DNA from: Terriglobia bacterium
GTDB taxonomy: Bacteria > Acidobacteriota > UBA6911
NCBI GenBank assembly: GCA_020072565.1
Contig: JAIQGI010000004.1
Location: forward strand, 152,929-216,928
Direction: 5' to 3'
Length of the DNA stretch: 64,000 nucleotides
Below, in pieces: positions 27,713 to 38,100 of this stretch (positions within the stretch are counted from its first letter, which is position 1; the number at the start of each line of letters is the position of its first letter). Under the pieces are notes generated by a model. That model did not search any database. It saw nothing but the letters and a program-made list of their open reading frames with translations, and was not told where the DNA came from. The position numbers were made by a program, and so were the translations under genes.

Positions 27713-28708
27713 ATGATTGAAACTTCTGCTCCGACGCGGGTTGATCTCGCGGGGGGAACCGTCGATATCTGGCCGCTCTATCTCTTCCACGAGCGGGCCG
27801 TGACTGTGAACTTTGCCGTGGACGTGCCGGCACGCTGCAGAGTCATACCCCGCAGCGACCGGAAATTCCTGCTGCGCTCGCTCGATACTCAGGAATCGGC
27901 CGAATTCGACGGGCCGGCACCTTTGCGAACGACGCCCTCGCTCAAGCTTCTGGCGCGGCTGATCTATTTTTTCCAGCCCCCCTGCGGCCTGGAGATGGTG
28001 ACCGACTGCGCGGCACCGCCGGGGTCGGGTCTGGCGGGTTCGTCGGCCCTCAACATTGCGATCTGTTCGGCGCTGAATCACCTGACAGGCGCGAAGTTCA
28101 ACCAGGGGGAATTGATCCGGATTGCGCGAAACGTGGAAGCGCAGGTGATCGACGTCCCCACCGGCGAACAGGACTATTACCCTGCCGCTTATGGTGGACT
28201 GCAGGCCATTCACTTCTCACCGAGCGGGGTGCAGCGCGAGGTGATCGATGTGGATCTTGAGCGGCTGTCCGAGCGCATGATCCTGGTCTACTCGGGACGT
28301 TTGCGGAATTCCGGCATCAACAACTGGGACGTCATGAAACGCCACATCGACGGCGACCCGACGATCTATAGGGCTTTCGAAGGAATCGTTGACGCCGCCA
28401 ACCGGGCCGTGGATGCGTTGCGCCGCGGGTCCTTCGACGAAATCGACGAGGTGCTGGCCGCGGAATGGGCCAATCGCAGACTGTTGAGTGCCGGCATCAC
28501 AACCCCCGAAATCGATGAAATCGTTGCCCTGGCGACATCCTTCGGTGCGCGCTCCGCAAAGGTGTGCGGTGCGGGAGGCGGGGGTTGCGTAGTGTTGAGT
28601 GTGCCGGAGGGCCGGCGAGCGGAGATTCAAGACAAGCTGAGAGAACGCCGCGTGCAGGTTATCGATTACCGGATCGCCCGTCAGGGCGTGTCACTGGGAA
28701 ATTGTTGA
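27713..28708 (+). CDS. GHMP family sugar/metabolite kinase
   Basis: A 331-residue GHMP kinase. Motif 1 is APTRVDLAGG, motif 2 (ATP phosphate loop) is PPGSGLAGSSA and motif 3 is KVCGAGGGGCVVL. The start is placed at the ATG at 27713 because homology begins there; an ATG at 27680 is also in frame. The family phosphorylates galactose, heptose 7-phosphate, mevalonate and others; the spacing and the DIWPLYLF segment are closest to heptose/galactokinase-like members but do not decide. It lies 128 bases upstream of gap, which has its own promoter, so the two are probably separate units. Confidence 0.82.
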   Translation: MIETSAPTRVDLAGGTVDIWPLYLFHERAVTVNFAVDVPARCRVIPRSDRKFLLRSLDTQESAEFDGPAPLRTTPSLKLLARLIYFFQPPCGLEMVTDCAAPPGSGLAGSSALNIAICSALNHLTGAKFNQGELIRIARNVEAQVIDVPTGEQDYYPAAYGGLQAIHFSPSGVQREVIDVDLERLSERMILVYSGRLRNSGINNWDVMKRHIDGDPTIYRAFEGIVDAANRAVDALRRGSFDEIDEVLAAEWANRRLLSAGITTPEIDEIVALATSFGARSAKVCGAGGGGCVVLSVPEGRRAEIQDKLRERRVQVIDYRIARQGVSLGNC

Positions 28709-28759
28709 GCTGCATTTTGCGCGCAGTGCCTGAATCGCAGTCATCCGTTTCATGGCGGA

Positions 28760-28788
28760 TTGTTGCTCTCGATCCGATAGGCTAAAAT
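28760..28788 (+). promoter_or_regulatory. Promoter for the gap-pgk-tpiA-secG cluster
   Basis: TTGTTG (28760-28765), a 17-base spacer and TAAAAT (28783-28788), 48 bases before the gap start codon. Spacing is ideal for a sigma-70-type promoter. Confidence 0.6.
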
Positions 28789-28836
28789 TGTCCGTTCGCA
28801 TTTTCCATGCGAGTTCACTACCTTGGAGGAGCCATC

Positions 28837-29838
28837 ATGTCTGTCAAAGTCGCCATCAACGGTTTTGGCCGTATCGGCCGCAATCTGATCCGTTGCTCGT
28901 ATAAAAATCCCGAGGTCGAGTATGTGGGGGTGAACGACCTCACCAATCCCGAGGTGCTTGCGCACCTGCTCAAATACGACACCGTTCTGGGCCGGTTTGA
29001 AGGTACGGTCGAGGTCAAAGAGGGCAACATCGTCGTAGGCGGCAAACCGATGAGGGTGTTCAGCGAAAAGGATCCCGGGAAGCTCAACTGGAGCGATCTG
29101 GGAGCCCAGATCGTCGTCGAGTCCACGGGATTGTTCACGGATGCCGACAAGGCCAAGGCCCACCTGAAGGGTACGGTGAAGAAAGTCATCATTTCAGCTC
29201 CGGGCAAGAACGTCGACGGCACCTTCTGCATGGGAGTCAACATCGACAGCTACGACCCGGCCAGACAACACATCATCTCCAACGCCTCCTGCACCACCAA
29301 CTGCCTGGCGCCGGTGGCTAAGGTCCTCGATGAAAAATTCGGCATCGAATCGGGTTTCATGACTACGGTGCACAGCTACACGAACGATCAAAACTTGCTT
29401 GATCTGCAGCACCGCGACCTGCGGCGCGCCCGCGCAGCTGCGCTCAACATCGTGCCCAGTTCGACCGGCGCCGCTAAGGCGATTGGCCTCGTTCTTCCCA
29501 AGCTCGCCGGCCGTTTGGATGGAATCGCGATTCGTGTCCCGACCCCGAACGTCTCGCTTGTCGATCTGGTCATCCTGGCGCGTGCCAAGGCAACGAAGGA
29601 GGATGTGAATTTAGCCTTCAGAGCGGCCTCCGAAGGCGCCCTGAAAGGGATCCTCGGCTACTCTGAAGAGCCGCTGGTCTCTTCAGACTACATGCACAAC
29701 CCGCTGTCCTCGATTGTCGATAGCCTGGAGACCAAGGTCAACGGCAACCTGATCAAGGTCCTCTCCTGGTATGACAACGAGTGGGGCTACTCAATGCGGC
29801 TGTTCGATCTGACCCGTTACGTCGGAGCGCGCCTTTGA
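28837..29838 (+). CDS. gapA: Glyceraldehyde-3-phosphate dehydrogenase, type I
   Basis: A 333-residue GAPDH. The NAD-binding INGFGRIGRN starts the protein, the active site is SNASCTTNC with C152, and the C-terminal WYDNEWGYSMRL is intact. It oxidises glyceraldehyde 3-phosphate to 1,3-bisphosphoglycerate. M1 is at 28837 after TTGGAGGAG, a strong ribosome binding site. It opens the glycolytic cluster gapA-pgk-tpiA, with pgk 70 bases downstream across a short repeat of CACTCATCAC-like units. Confidence 0.97.
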   Translation: MSVKVAINGFGRIGRNLIRCSYKNPEVEYVGVNDLTNPEVLAHLLKYDTVLGRFEGTVEVKEGNIVVGGKPMRVFSEKDPGKLNWSDLGAQIVVESTGLFTDADKAKAHLKGTVKKVIISAPGKNVDGTFCMGVNIDSYDPARQHIISNASCTTNCLAPVAKVLDEKFGIESGFMTTVHSYTNDQNLLDLQHRDLRRARAAALNIVPSSTGAAKAIGLVLPKLAGRLDGIAIRVPTPNVSLVDLVILARAKATKEDVNLAFRAASEGALKGILGYSEEPLVSSDYMHNPLSSIVDSLETKVNGNLIKVLSWYDNEWGYSMRLFDLTRYVGARL

Positions 29839-29845
29839 AAAAGTG

Positions 29846-29889
29846 ATGAGTCCTATCACTCATCACCCGTGACTCATGACTCATCACTT
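29846..29889. repeat. Short imperfect hairpin repeat between gapA and pgk
   Basis: Alternating ATGAGT and ACTCAT units (GATGAGTCC, CACTCATCAC, GACTCATGACTCATCAC) that can fold on themselves. A similar motif (GAGTGATGAGTCATGAG) occurs at 53943-53959. Confidence 0.55.
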
Positions 29890-29908
29890 CGTGGGGGAGC
29901 ATTGCACC

Positions 29909-31099
29909 ATGGACAAGCTGGCGATCACTGATCTGAACATGAGGGGCAAGCGCGTCTTCATGCGCGTCGATTTCAACGTTCCCATCAGGGATGCGCAAGT
30001 CGGCGACGACCTGCGCATCCGCGCCTCTCTTCCCTCGATCCGCTATGCGGTTGATCAGGGCGCGATTTTGATCCTGGCTTCCCATCTGGGGCGGCCTAAA
30101 GGCGGACCCGACCCAGCCTATAGCCTCGCGCCGGTGGCCAGGCGACTCTCGGTTTTGCTGGGCAGAGAGGTGAAGTTCGTTCCGGATTGCGTGGGTCCCG
30201 CAGTCGAGAATGCCGTGGCCGGCGCTCATCCCGGCGATGTGATCCTGCTCGAGAATCTTCGTTTCCACAAAGAAGAGGAAGCCAACGATCCGCTCTTCTC
30301 GAAAAAGCTGGGACTGCTGGCTCCGCTTTATGTGAACGATGCCTTCGGGACTGCGCATCGCGCCCACGCTTCGACCGAAGGGATCACTCATTTCGTTGAA
30401 AAGGCGGCCGCCGGATTCCTGATGGAGAAGGAATTGACCTACCTGGGCGGTGCGCTCGAGCATCCGCAACGCCCCTTCATTGCCATCATGGGCGGCGTCA
30501 AGATCTCCGACAAGATAGAGGTAATCGAGAATCTCCTGGGAAAGGTAGATCGCCTGCTGATCGGCGGCGCCATGATGTTCACCTTCCTCAAGAGCCAGGG
30601 AAAGGAGATCGGCAAGTCACTCTTCGAGGAAGACAAGCTGGATCTGGCGCGCGATCTGCTCAGACGCGCCTCGGCAGGCGGCGCGTCTAAAATATTGCTG
30701 CCGTTGGATGCGATTGCCGCCATCGGCGTCGAGGGCGAGGCTTCGGCTCATCAGGTGCCTGCCGACCGGATCCCCGAAGGCGAGATGGGCCTGGACATCG
30801 GACCGAAGACGGTGGAACAGTATGTGGCTGTCATCCATGCCGCCAAGACGATTGTCTGGAATGGGCCGATGGGGGTGTTTGAAAAGGATGCCTTTGCCGC
30901 GGGGACCATGGCAATCGCCCGCGCCGTGGCCGAATCCAAAGCGGTTTCCGTGATCGGCGGCGGCGATTCGGCGGCCGCTGTCGCCAAGGCGGGTGTTGAA
31001 GATCGAGTCACTCACATCTCTACCGGTGGAGGCGCCTCGCTCGAGTTTCTAGCCGGCCAGGTCCTGCCGGGAGTGGCTGCTCTTACCGGCAAACGTTAG
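29909..31099 (+). CDS. pgk: Phosphoglycerate kinase
   Basis: A 396-residue PGK with the N-terminal RVDFNVP, the [11 protein letters not shown] segment, [12 protein letters not shown], and the nucleotide-binding [12 protein letters not shown] and [11 protein letters not shown] motifs. It transfers the acyl phosphate of 1,3-bisphosphoglycerate to ADP. The ATG at 29909 follows GTGGGGGAG by a suitable distance; an upstream in-frame ATG at 29876 falls in the repeat and is rejected. It is followed 64 bases later by tpiA. Confidence 0.97.
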   Translation: MDKLAITDLNMRGKRVFMRVDFNVPIRDAQVGDDLRIRASLPSIRYAVDQGAILILASHLGRPKGGPDPAYSLAPVARRLSVLLGREVKFVPDCVGPAVENAVAGAHPGDVILLENLRFHKEEEANDPLFSKKLGLLAPLYVNDAFGTAHRAHASTEGITHFVEKAAAGFLMEKELTYLGGALEHPQRPFIAIMGGVKISDKIEVIENLLGKVDRLLIGGAMMFTFLKSQGKEIGKSLFEEDKLDLARDLLRRASAGGASKILLPLDAIAAIGVEGEASAHQVPADRIPEGEMGLDIGPKTVEQYVAVIHAAKTIVWNGPMGVFEKDAFAAGTMAIARAVAESKAVSVIGGGDSAAAVAKAGVEDRVTHISTGGGASLEFLAGQVLPGVAALTGKR

Positions 31100-31163
31100 C
31101 CGGCTGACCGCCAGAACGCCAGAAAGAGGGCCGCCTTCATGGCGCTCTGCAACGGGGGCATCA

Positions 31164-31913
31164 ATGAGAATTCCGGTGATTGCGGGCAACTGGAAGATGA
31201 ACAAGACGCTCGCCGAAGCGCGTGAGCTCAGCCGGGCTATCCGCGATGGGGCCGCGACCGCGACACACTGCCAGGTTATTTTGGCTCCCCCCTACACGGC
31301 GCTTTCCACTGTGGCTGAGATGGTGCGGGGCTCCTCACTGATCCTGGCTGCCCAGGACGTGTTCTGGGAGCCATCGGGGGCGTACACGGGCGAAATCAGC
31401 ATCCCTATGCTGGAAGATGTGGGCTGCCAAGCGGTGATCATCGGGCACTCGGAACGCCGGCAGTATTTCAGCGAGACCGACCAGACGGTCAACCGGCGCC
31501 TGCATGCCGTGATGAAGTCTTCTCTGGTTCCAATCTTCTGTTTCGGCGAGACGCTGGCCCAACGGGAAGCCGGAAGCTATCACGACGCTATCTATCAACA
31601 ACTTGCGGGTGGGCTCGATCGCTTGACACACCAGGACCTCTTGCGTATTATTCTCGCCTACGAACCGGTCTGGGCAATCGGAACGGGGCGCACAGCTTCA
31701 CCGGAAATTGCCCAGGAGGTGCATCGTGCCGTCCGTGCCTGGCTTGCTAAGAACTTCGGTGACGAGACGGCGCGACAGGTTCGCATTTTATACGGCGGCA
31801 GCATCAAGCCTGAAAACATCTCCGACTTGATGCGCCAGCCGGATATTGACGGTGGGCTGGTTGGTGGTGCGTGCCTCGAGGCTAAGAGTTTCTTGCGCAT
31901 CGTCCACTATTGA
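31164..31913 (+). CDS. tpiA: Triosephosphate isomerase
   Basis: A 249-residue TIM. N-terminal GNWKMNK, the catalytic histidine in IIGHSERR, the glutamate in AYEPVWAIGTG and the phosphate loop YGGSIKPEN are all intact. It interconverts dihydroxyacetone phosphate and glyceraldehyde 3-phosphate. It is followed 37 bases later by secG, a gene order (pgk-tpiA-secG) seen in many bacteria. Confidence 0.97.
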   Translation: MRIPVIAGNWKMNKTLAEARELSRAIRDGAATATHCQVILAPPYTALSTVAEMVRGSSLILAAQDVFWEPSGAYTGEISIPMLEDVGCQAVIIGHSERRQYFSETDQTVNRRLHAVMKSSLVPIFCFGETLAQREAGSYHDAIYQQLAGGLDRLTHQDLLRIILAYEPVWAIGTGRTASPEIAQEVHRAVRAWLAKNFGDETARQVRILYGGSIKPENISDLMRQPDIDGGLVGGACLEAKSFLRIVHY

Positions 31914-31950
31914 TATTTGCCTACCGGCGGAAGGCAGGTAACTACACCTA

Positions 31951-32409
31951 ATGTTACTCAACTACATAATTGTTGCTCTGCACGTGCTGGTTTGCTTTGT
32001 TTTGATTCTCGTCGTGCTCCTGCAATCAGGCAAGGGTGCCGACTTGGCGGGAGCTTTTGGGGGCGGAGGTACGCAAACCGCTTTTGGCAGCCGGGGGCCG
32101 GCATCCTTTCTCTCCAAAGCGACAACGGTTGCCGCTGTTGTTTTCATGCTTACCAGCATCATGCTCTCCGGCGTGGGTGGTGGCGCCACCAGCAAATCGA
32201 TTCTGGATGCCACCAAAGGGACTGCAGCTCCGGTTTCGAAAGCGCCTCCCCGCCCGGCCGCTAAGAGCGACGTAAAGGTGCTGACTCCGGAAGAGATCAA
32301 GAAGAGGCAGGAGGAGATCGAGTCAAAGCAGAAACAGGCTCCTGCGAAGACTCCCGAGCAGCCGGTGACTCCAGCCTCCCAGCAGGCGCCGGTACCGGTA
32401 AAAAAGTAA
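31951..32409 (+). CDS. secG: Preprotein translocase subunit SecG
   Basis: A 152-residue SecG. Two membrane segments (about residues 3-21 and 52-70) flank the conserved cytoplasmic loop [27 protein letters not shown]. It assists SecYE during protein export. It carries a long Lys/Pro/Glu-rich C-terminal tail (about residues 90-152) absent from the short E. coli protein; such tails are common outside Proteobacteria. tRNA-Leu(GAG) follows directly, as in E. coli (secG-leuU). Confidence 0.93.
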   Translation: MLLNYIIVALHVLVCFVLILVVLLQSGKGADLAGAFGGGGTQTAFGSRGPASFLSKATTVAAVVFMLTSIMLSGVGGGATSKSILDATKGTAAPVSKAPPRPAAKSDVKVLTPEEIKKRQEEIESKQKQAPAKTPEQPVTPASQQAPVPVKK

Positions 32410-32474
32410 TTCCTCTTTGGCGGCGTCTCACCCCTGCGGTGACGGTTGCCGCTTCTTTGCAGCTCAGTTTCTAT

Positions 32475-32559
<85 letters not shown>

Positions 32560-32807
32560 ACGAAAAACTCAGTTACAGGCACCGAACTCCCTGATTTTTC
32601 TCACCTTGGCCCCCTCCAGTTTTCTGGAATCAGGTGCCTGTTGCCGAACTTTTCGAGTGTCCGATTTTGCGACAGTACCGTCCCATATTCGGCCAGCGCG
32701 CAGCCGCCGGCTCCCGGCTCCGGGAGCCGGATCCCTCGTAAATGGTGGATCTTAGGACGGTAGCTCTAAGTGGCACGGCATTTGCAGCAATGCACGCGGA
32801 GGCACTC

Positions 32808-34067
32808 ATGGACATTCCGCGGAAATCTCAGGCACGCAAGCGCCGCATCCTTCGCACTTTATATGCAATTCTCGTCCTGGCCCTCGCCGCCGGGATTACG
32901 CTGGCTTTGAGGAGACTCAAGCCGGCTCCCCCCAGCGTAGAGTTCTCGACCGTCTGGGTCAGCACGGTCAAACGCGGCAACATAAAGCGTGAGGTGAGGG
33001 GGCCGGGCACTCTGGTTCCCGAGGAAATACGCTGGGTTGCAGCGCAAGCCAGCGGCCGCGTCGAGCGCAGGCTGGTTCAGCCGGGAGCCTTTGTGAAGCC
33101 GGATACCGTCTTGATCGAGCTGAGCAATCCTCAGTTGGAGCAGGAAGTGCTGACCGCGCTAAGCGACTGGAAGTCCTCTGAGAGCGACTTTACCGACTAT
33201 AAGGTGAAACTGGAAGTCGATGAGCTGAACACCGACGCTCGTCTTGCTCAGCTCGAGTCGGACTACAGCACAGCCAAGATGAGATCTGAAGCCCAGGATA
33301 ATCTCGCCCTGTACGGTCTAACCACGGATCTGGACGTACGTCAAGCAAGGGAGACGGCAGCGAATACGGCCAGGCAGCTCGACCTTCAAAGGAAGCTCAA
33401 GGAAAAAAACAAGGAGTCGATCGTTGCGCAACTGGCCATCAGGCAGAGAGCGGTCGACAAACTGCACGCTGTGTATGACCTGAAAAACAGGGAACTCATG
33501 CAGCTCAAAGTGAGAGCCGGCGTCGACGGTGTGCTTCAGGAGATGAAGGTGGAAGAAGGCAAGCAGATCGGGATCGGCACGGATGTGGCCCGAGTTGCCA
33601 ATCCCAGGAAGCTCAAGGCTGAACTCAAGATCATGGAAACGCAGGCCAAGGACGTCCAGCTCGGCCAGATTGCTTCCATCGACATGCACGGGAACTCCTT
33701 GATCCCGGGGCGTGTCATCCGGAAGGATCCCACGGTGCTGAGCGGAACCGTAACGGTGGATGTCGCCCTCGACGGGGATCTCCCTAAAGGAGCCATTCCC
33801 GATCTCAGTGTCGATGGAACAATCGAACTTGAGCGCCTGAATGACGTAGTATATGTTGAACGTCCGACGCAAGGCCAGGAGGGAAGCACGATCGGGCTTT
33901 TCAAGCTGACACCCGACGGCAAGGAAGCCTCTCGGGTTCAGGTCAAGATCGGTCGGGTTTCCGTGAGCACGGTTGAGATCCTGGGAGGTCTCAATCCAGG
34001 AGATCGGGTGATTCTGTCCGACATGTCTGCGCAGGATGCCTATGATCGTATCCGAATTATCTATTGA
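32808..34067 (+). CDS. ABC exporter periplasmic adaptor (HlyD/MacA family)
   Basis: A 419-residue adaptor protein. A single membrane segment (about residues 17-36) follows a basic N-terminus; then a lipoyl half-domain, a long alpha-helical hairpin (residues 110-240, rich in EKNKESIVAQ-type heptads), a second lipoyl half (VRAGVDGVLQEMKVEEGKQI) and beta-barrel domains. The ATG at 32808 has GGAGG 8 bases upstream. It pairs with the ATPase gene 125 bases downstream and would bridge an FtsX-like permease to an outer-membrane channel, but neither is in the window. Confidence 0.85.
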   Translation: MDIPRKSQARKRRILRTLYAILVLALAAGITLALRRLKPAPPSVEFSTVWVSTVKRGNIKREVRGPGTLVPEEIRWVAAQASGRVERRLVQPGAFVKPDTVLIELSNPQLEQEVLTALSDWKSSESDFTDYKVKLEVDELNTDARLAQLESDYSTAKMRSEAQDNLALYGLTTDLDVRQARETAANTARQLDLQRKLKEKNKESIVAQLAIRQRAVDKLHAVYDLKNRELMQLKVRAGVDGVLQEMKVEEGKQIGIGTDVARVANPRKLKAELKIMETQAKDVQLGQIASIDMHGNSLIPGRVIRKDPTVLSGTVTVDVALDGDLPKGAIPDLSVDGTIELERLNDVVYVERPTQGQEGSTIGLFKLTPDGKEASRVQVKIGRVSVSTVEILGGLNPGDRVILSDMSAQDAYDRIRIIY

Positions 34068-34192
34068 AATTCCCGGAGCATGTCTTCCGGCCCCTCGGGG
34101 CGAGTGTTCGGACCGGCGCTGCTTCGGGCAACTTCACTCTGCAAGTGCCGGCGGCGAAAGGCGGGAAGCCCGCTGTTGGCGAAGGAGAAACG

Positions 34193-34897
34193 ATGACTGA
34201 AGCGGATCATTCTCTCATTCACCTCGAGGGTGTTAAAAAGATCTTTTTCACCGAAGAAGTCGAAACTCACGCTCTGGCCGGAATTCATCTGGATATCCAG
34301 AAAGGCGAGTACGTCTCGATCTCCGGCCCTTCAGGCTGTGGAAAATCGACCCTGCTTTCGATCCTGGGCCTCCTGGATTCTCCCACCGATGGGATCTATC
34401 AGCTCGACGACAAGCCGGTGGAAAAGCTCAACGCCTCCGAGCGCGCCCGCATACGCAACCGGCAGATCGGGTTTGTCTTCCAGAGCTTCAACCTGATCGG
34501 CGATCTCACGGTCTTCGAGAACGTGGAACTGCCGCTGACCTATCGCGGCATGAAGTCCTCGGAACGCAAGACCCGCGTCAACGAGGCGCTCGAGAAGGTG
34601 GAAATGGCGCACCGCGCCAAACACCTGCCGAGCCAGTTGTCCGGGGGCCAGCAGCAGCGCGTCGCAGTGGCCCGCGCTCTGGTAGGCAGCCCCCTGATTC
34701 TGCTCGCCGACGAGCCGACAGGGAATCTCGACTCCAAGAATGGCGAGGCGGTCATGGAGCTGATGAGCAACCTCCACAAGGAGGGCGCAACCATTTGCAT
34801 GGTGACCCATGACCCGCGCTATGCCCTGCACGCGGAGCGTACCATCCATCTCTTCGACGGCCGCGTGGTGGAAGAGGACGTCGCTGAGGCCAGCTGA
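34193..34897 (+). CDS. ABC transporter ATP-binding protein, MacB/LolD type
   Basis: A 234-residue ATPase. Walker A is GPSGCGKST, the Q-loop is GFVFQSFNLIG, the signature is LSGGQQQRVAVARAL, and Walker B is LILLADEPTGN, with the switch histidine in MVTHD. It belongs to the group that drives MacB/LolCDE/FtsE-type permeases. The ATG at 34193 has GAAGGAGAAA upstream. With the preceding adaptor it indicates an export system, but the expected permease gene is missing here: the next 235 bases hold repeat sequence and then a receptor gene on the other strand. Confidence 0.92.
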   Translation: MTEADHSLIHLEGVKKIFFTEEVETHALAGIHLDIQKGEYVSISGPSGCGKSTLLSILGLLDSPTDGIYQLDDKPVEKLNASERARIRNRQIGFVFQSFNLIGDLTVFENVELPLTYRGMKSSERKTRVNEALEKVEMAHRAKHLPSQLSGGQQQRVAVARALVGSPLILLADEPTGNLDSKNGEAVMELMSNLHKEGATICMVTHDPRYALHAERTIHLFDGRVVEEDVAEAS

Positions 34898-34939
34898 TAG
34901 AAGGCATCAGAAAAACACAAACCTGCATCTCTACCTGGC

Positions 34940-35030
34940 TTAGAACGCAGAGAAGAGTGTTTTGAAAACACTTCATTTCTCTGCGATCCCGGCGAACTCT
35001 GCATTGAGATTTTATGGCTGCGGCTAGGTC
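34940..35030 (+). repeat. CTCTGCG-type dispersed repeat, copy C
   Basis: The stretch ATTTCTCTGCGATCCCGGCG followed by AACTCTGCATTGAGATTTTATGGCTGCGGCT resembles the sequence at 51763-51826 (ATGCTCTGCGGTCCCCGCGA, then AACTCTGCGCTGAGGTTTTTTGAATGGCGGCT). It includes a perfect 8-base palindrome (AGTGTTTT G AAAACACT, 34956-34972). Confidence 0.6.
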
Positions 35031-35132
35031 GCGCCGTGTCTTCCTTGCCCGTACCTGCAGGTACCTGCTGATCCAAAATAACAAGGGCTCCGATGAGAAT
35101 CGGAGCCCTGGAAAGAAGTGGCGCCTTGAAGC

Positions 35133-38100
35133 TCAGAAGACGAACTTCAGGGCGAACTGGATGTTTCTTCGTTCGGCAGCGGTGCCCGTCAGCCCCTTGA
35201 GGGCGGGGACATAACTGTTACTGGATATATCCACCGACGTGATATCCGCATAGAGATTGGAGTGATTGAATACATTGTACATTTCGGCGCGGAACTGCAA
35301 GCTGGTTCCCTCCTTGGGCAGCTTGAAGTTCTTGTAAGCTCCCAGGTTGAAGTCCCAGGCGCCCGGTTGACGGAATATGTTGCGTCCGGACATGTTGGCA
35401 GGGTATGGGCCGAAATCCGAGTTTCCGGTGATGGGATTGGCATAGCTGCCCACACCGGCTGCTTCCGAGCTGAGGTCAAGGAACGTGAAGTTGTTCGGAA
35501 TTCCAGCGACAGGCGCAGGATTGCTTGAGCCCGTAAGTGATATCGGGTTCACGAGAATCATCCGGTTGTAGATGTTATTGACGTTGGAGCCGTCAAAGAT
35601 GGAGAACGGCGCGCCGGTATGTGCGGTGAAGATGGGTGCGAAGCTCCATCCTCTAAGGACCTGGGACGAGACGCCCTTCAGGCTCTTCCCGTACGGAAGG
35701 TCCCAAACGGCGCTGATGCTGACCCGATGCCGGATGTCGAAATCGGAATTGCCATAGTCAAGGGCCGGATTCTTGGAATCGGTCAAACCAAGGTTGAAGT
35801 CGTTGATGAGCTCGCTGAAAGTCGAGCTGAGGTTGTCCAGCGAGTGCGACCAGGTCCAGGAACCGCTGATCTGGAGCCCCTGCTTGAACAAGTCGCCGCT
35901 TCTTACCCCCAGAATCATCCCGTCGTAGTTGGAAAAACCATTGTCGGTGCGGAAGTTGATGTTCCCATACTGTGGATTTTCCCTGGCCAGAGGATCCGAC
36001 ATGCCCAGGAAAACCGCGCCCGATCCCTGCATGTTCAGGGGATTGACCGCGTAGAGTCCATGTCCTTTCGAGCCGGTGTACTCGAGGCTGACAACGGTCC
36101 CGCGGACGATCTCATGCTCCAATGACACATCCCAAAAGTGAGCATAGGCAGTCTCCATGTTTGGATCGACGGCCCGCAACGATACTAGCGGAAGGACCTT
36201 CGATCCGGTTGACCCGGAGAGGGGGCCGGCATTGCTGAGGGTGACCGGGAGGCTCCCTCCGACATCCACAGTGCTGAGCTGCAGCACCGCATAGTTCGGC
36301 GGATTCTGAATCACGTTGAAGGTCACATTGCCGAAGTTCCTTTCGTAGCTGATTCCATATCCGCCACGAAGACTGGTCTTGCCGTTGCCGAACACGTCCC
36401 AAGCCGCGCCGACGCGCGGGGCGAAGTTATCCAGATCCTTCTTCCACAGTCCGCCGGTCGGGCTGTTGGGCGCCAACTGCACGGACCCATTCGCGACCTG
36501 TTGATCGATGCTCGACCCGGAACCGAAGTAGAAATTCGAATCCTTGAAAGGATCCTTGTTATGCTGGACGCCGAAGTACTCCCAACGCACGCCGAAGTTC
36601 GCCGTGAATCGGGGAACGACGCGCCAGGAGTCCTGGGCATAAAGCGCGAAGTCGTGATACCGGTTGCTGCGGGTGAAATCGGGAGTGCCGACGGGCAACG
36701 AAACGGTCTGGCCGGGGAATTTCCCCTGCGGATCGATCGCCGCCGAGAATCTGAACAGCTGGCCGGTCAGGAGATTGTCCATCCCTTGGCTCAAGTTGGT
36801 GCCCAGCTGCTCGACCGGCTCCTGGTAGGCGCCGAATGCCCGGTTGTCGCGGATATAAATGTACTGTCCGCCGAAGCGGAAAGTGTGAACGCCCTTGGTC
36901 CAGCCCACATCCTCATACACTTGGCCGAGGTTTTGCGGTCCTCCGAAGGGGATGCCGCTGCCGGGGGTGAAGGGCAAGTATCCCGGCAAGGCCACATCGA
37001 TGCCATTGATCTTGGAAGCCACGCTCCCGCTCGCCAGGAAGAGGGTAGGGGAGACCGGGGCCGTGCTCAACGGATCCAAGGATGTCAGCCGATTGTAGAC
37101 TACCTTGGACTGCGAGACCAACTGCGGGGTGAAGGTGTGCGTGACCGAGAACAGCGCGTTCTGATTGAAATCAGTTTCACCGGTATCGTAGCCCTGATAG
37201 GGACTGAAGCTTTGGAAGCCGTTGAAAAAGTCGATACTCTGTAACGCATAACGGCCGTAGAGCGTAGTTTTGCTGCTCAGGTTGTAGTCGACGCGCGAAA
37301 CTGTCTGGTATTGGTTTTGCGGGAATCCGCCGCCGGCATCGGTCGGTACCGGATAGTTCACGGTGGCCCAAACCGGTGTGGTGCCGGCAAGAGCCGCACA
37401 AGGACCTGATGGACCGCAGAGACCGGGGAGGTCGTTCTTGGTATAGATCCTTCCGTTGGGCTGGACTTTCAGGGCGCCCAAGGTTTGGAAGAACAGCTGC
37501 GTTTGCGGCGCTGCGGCTGCAAGGAGCTCAGGCGTCGGCACCAGGGCGGTTGACGTGGACCCGCTGCGCACCCGCATCCATTCCGTGCTGTTGAAGAAAA
37601 ACAGCTTATCCTTCAGTACGGGTCCGCCGACCGAAAATCCGAACTGATTCCGGTCAAAGACGGGTCTGGGAATGCCCTTGGCGTTGTTGTCGAAGCCGTT
37701 GGAAGAGAGCTTCGAGACGCGGTTGAACTCGTAGGCAGAGCCGTGGAATTCGTTCGTCCCCGTTTTAGTGACCACGTTTACCACGCCCCCGCTCGCGCGT
37801 CCATACTCCGCGGTGAACGCGCTCGATACCACGCTGAATTCCTGTACCGAGTCGAGCGGCACGCGCTGTCCGACCGTTGCGAGAAAGGTGTCGTTGTTGT
37901 CGGCGCCGTCCAACAGAATATTGGTGCTCGCGTCACGCTGCCCATTGATGTTAAATCCGACCCCGCGGAAGGAGCCGTTGGCGACATCTCGCGGATCAAT
38001 TGGAGTGATATTGCCCGCGATGGCGACGAGGTCGTAGGGGTCGCGCGTCAAAGTGGGGAGTTGAAGGATCTGTTTCGTGGTGATCACGTTCGACAGCGTC

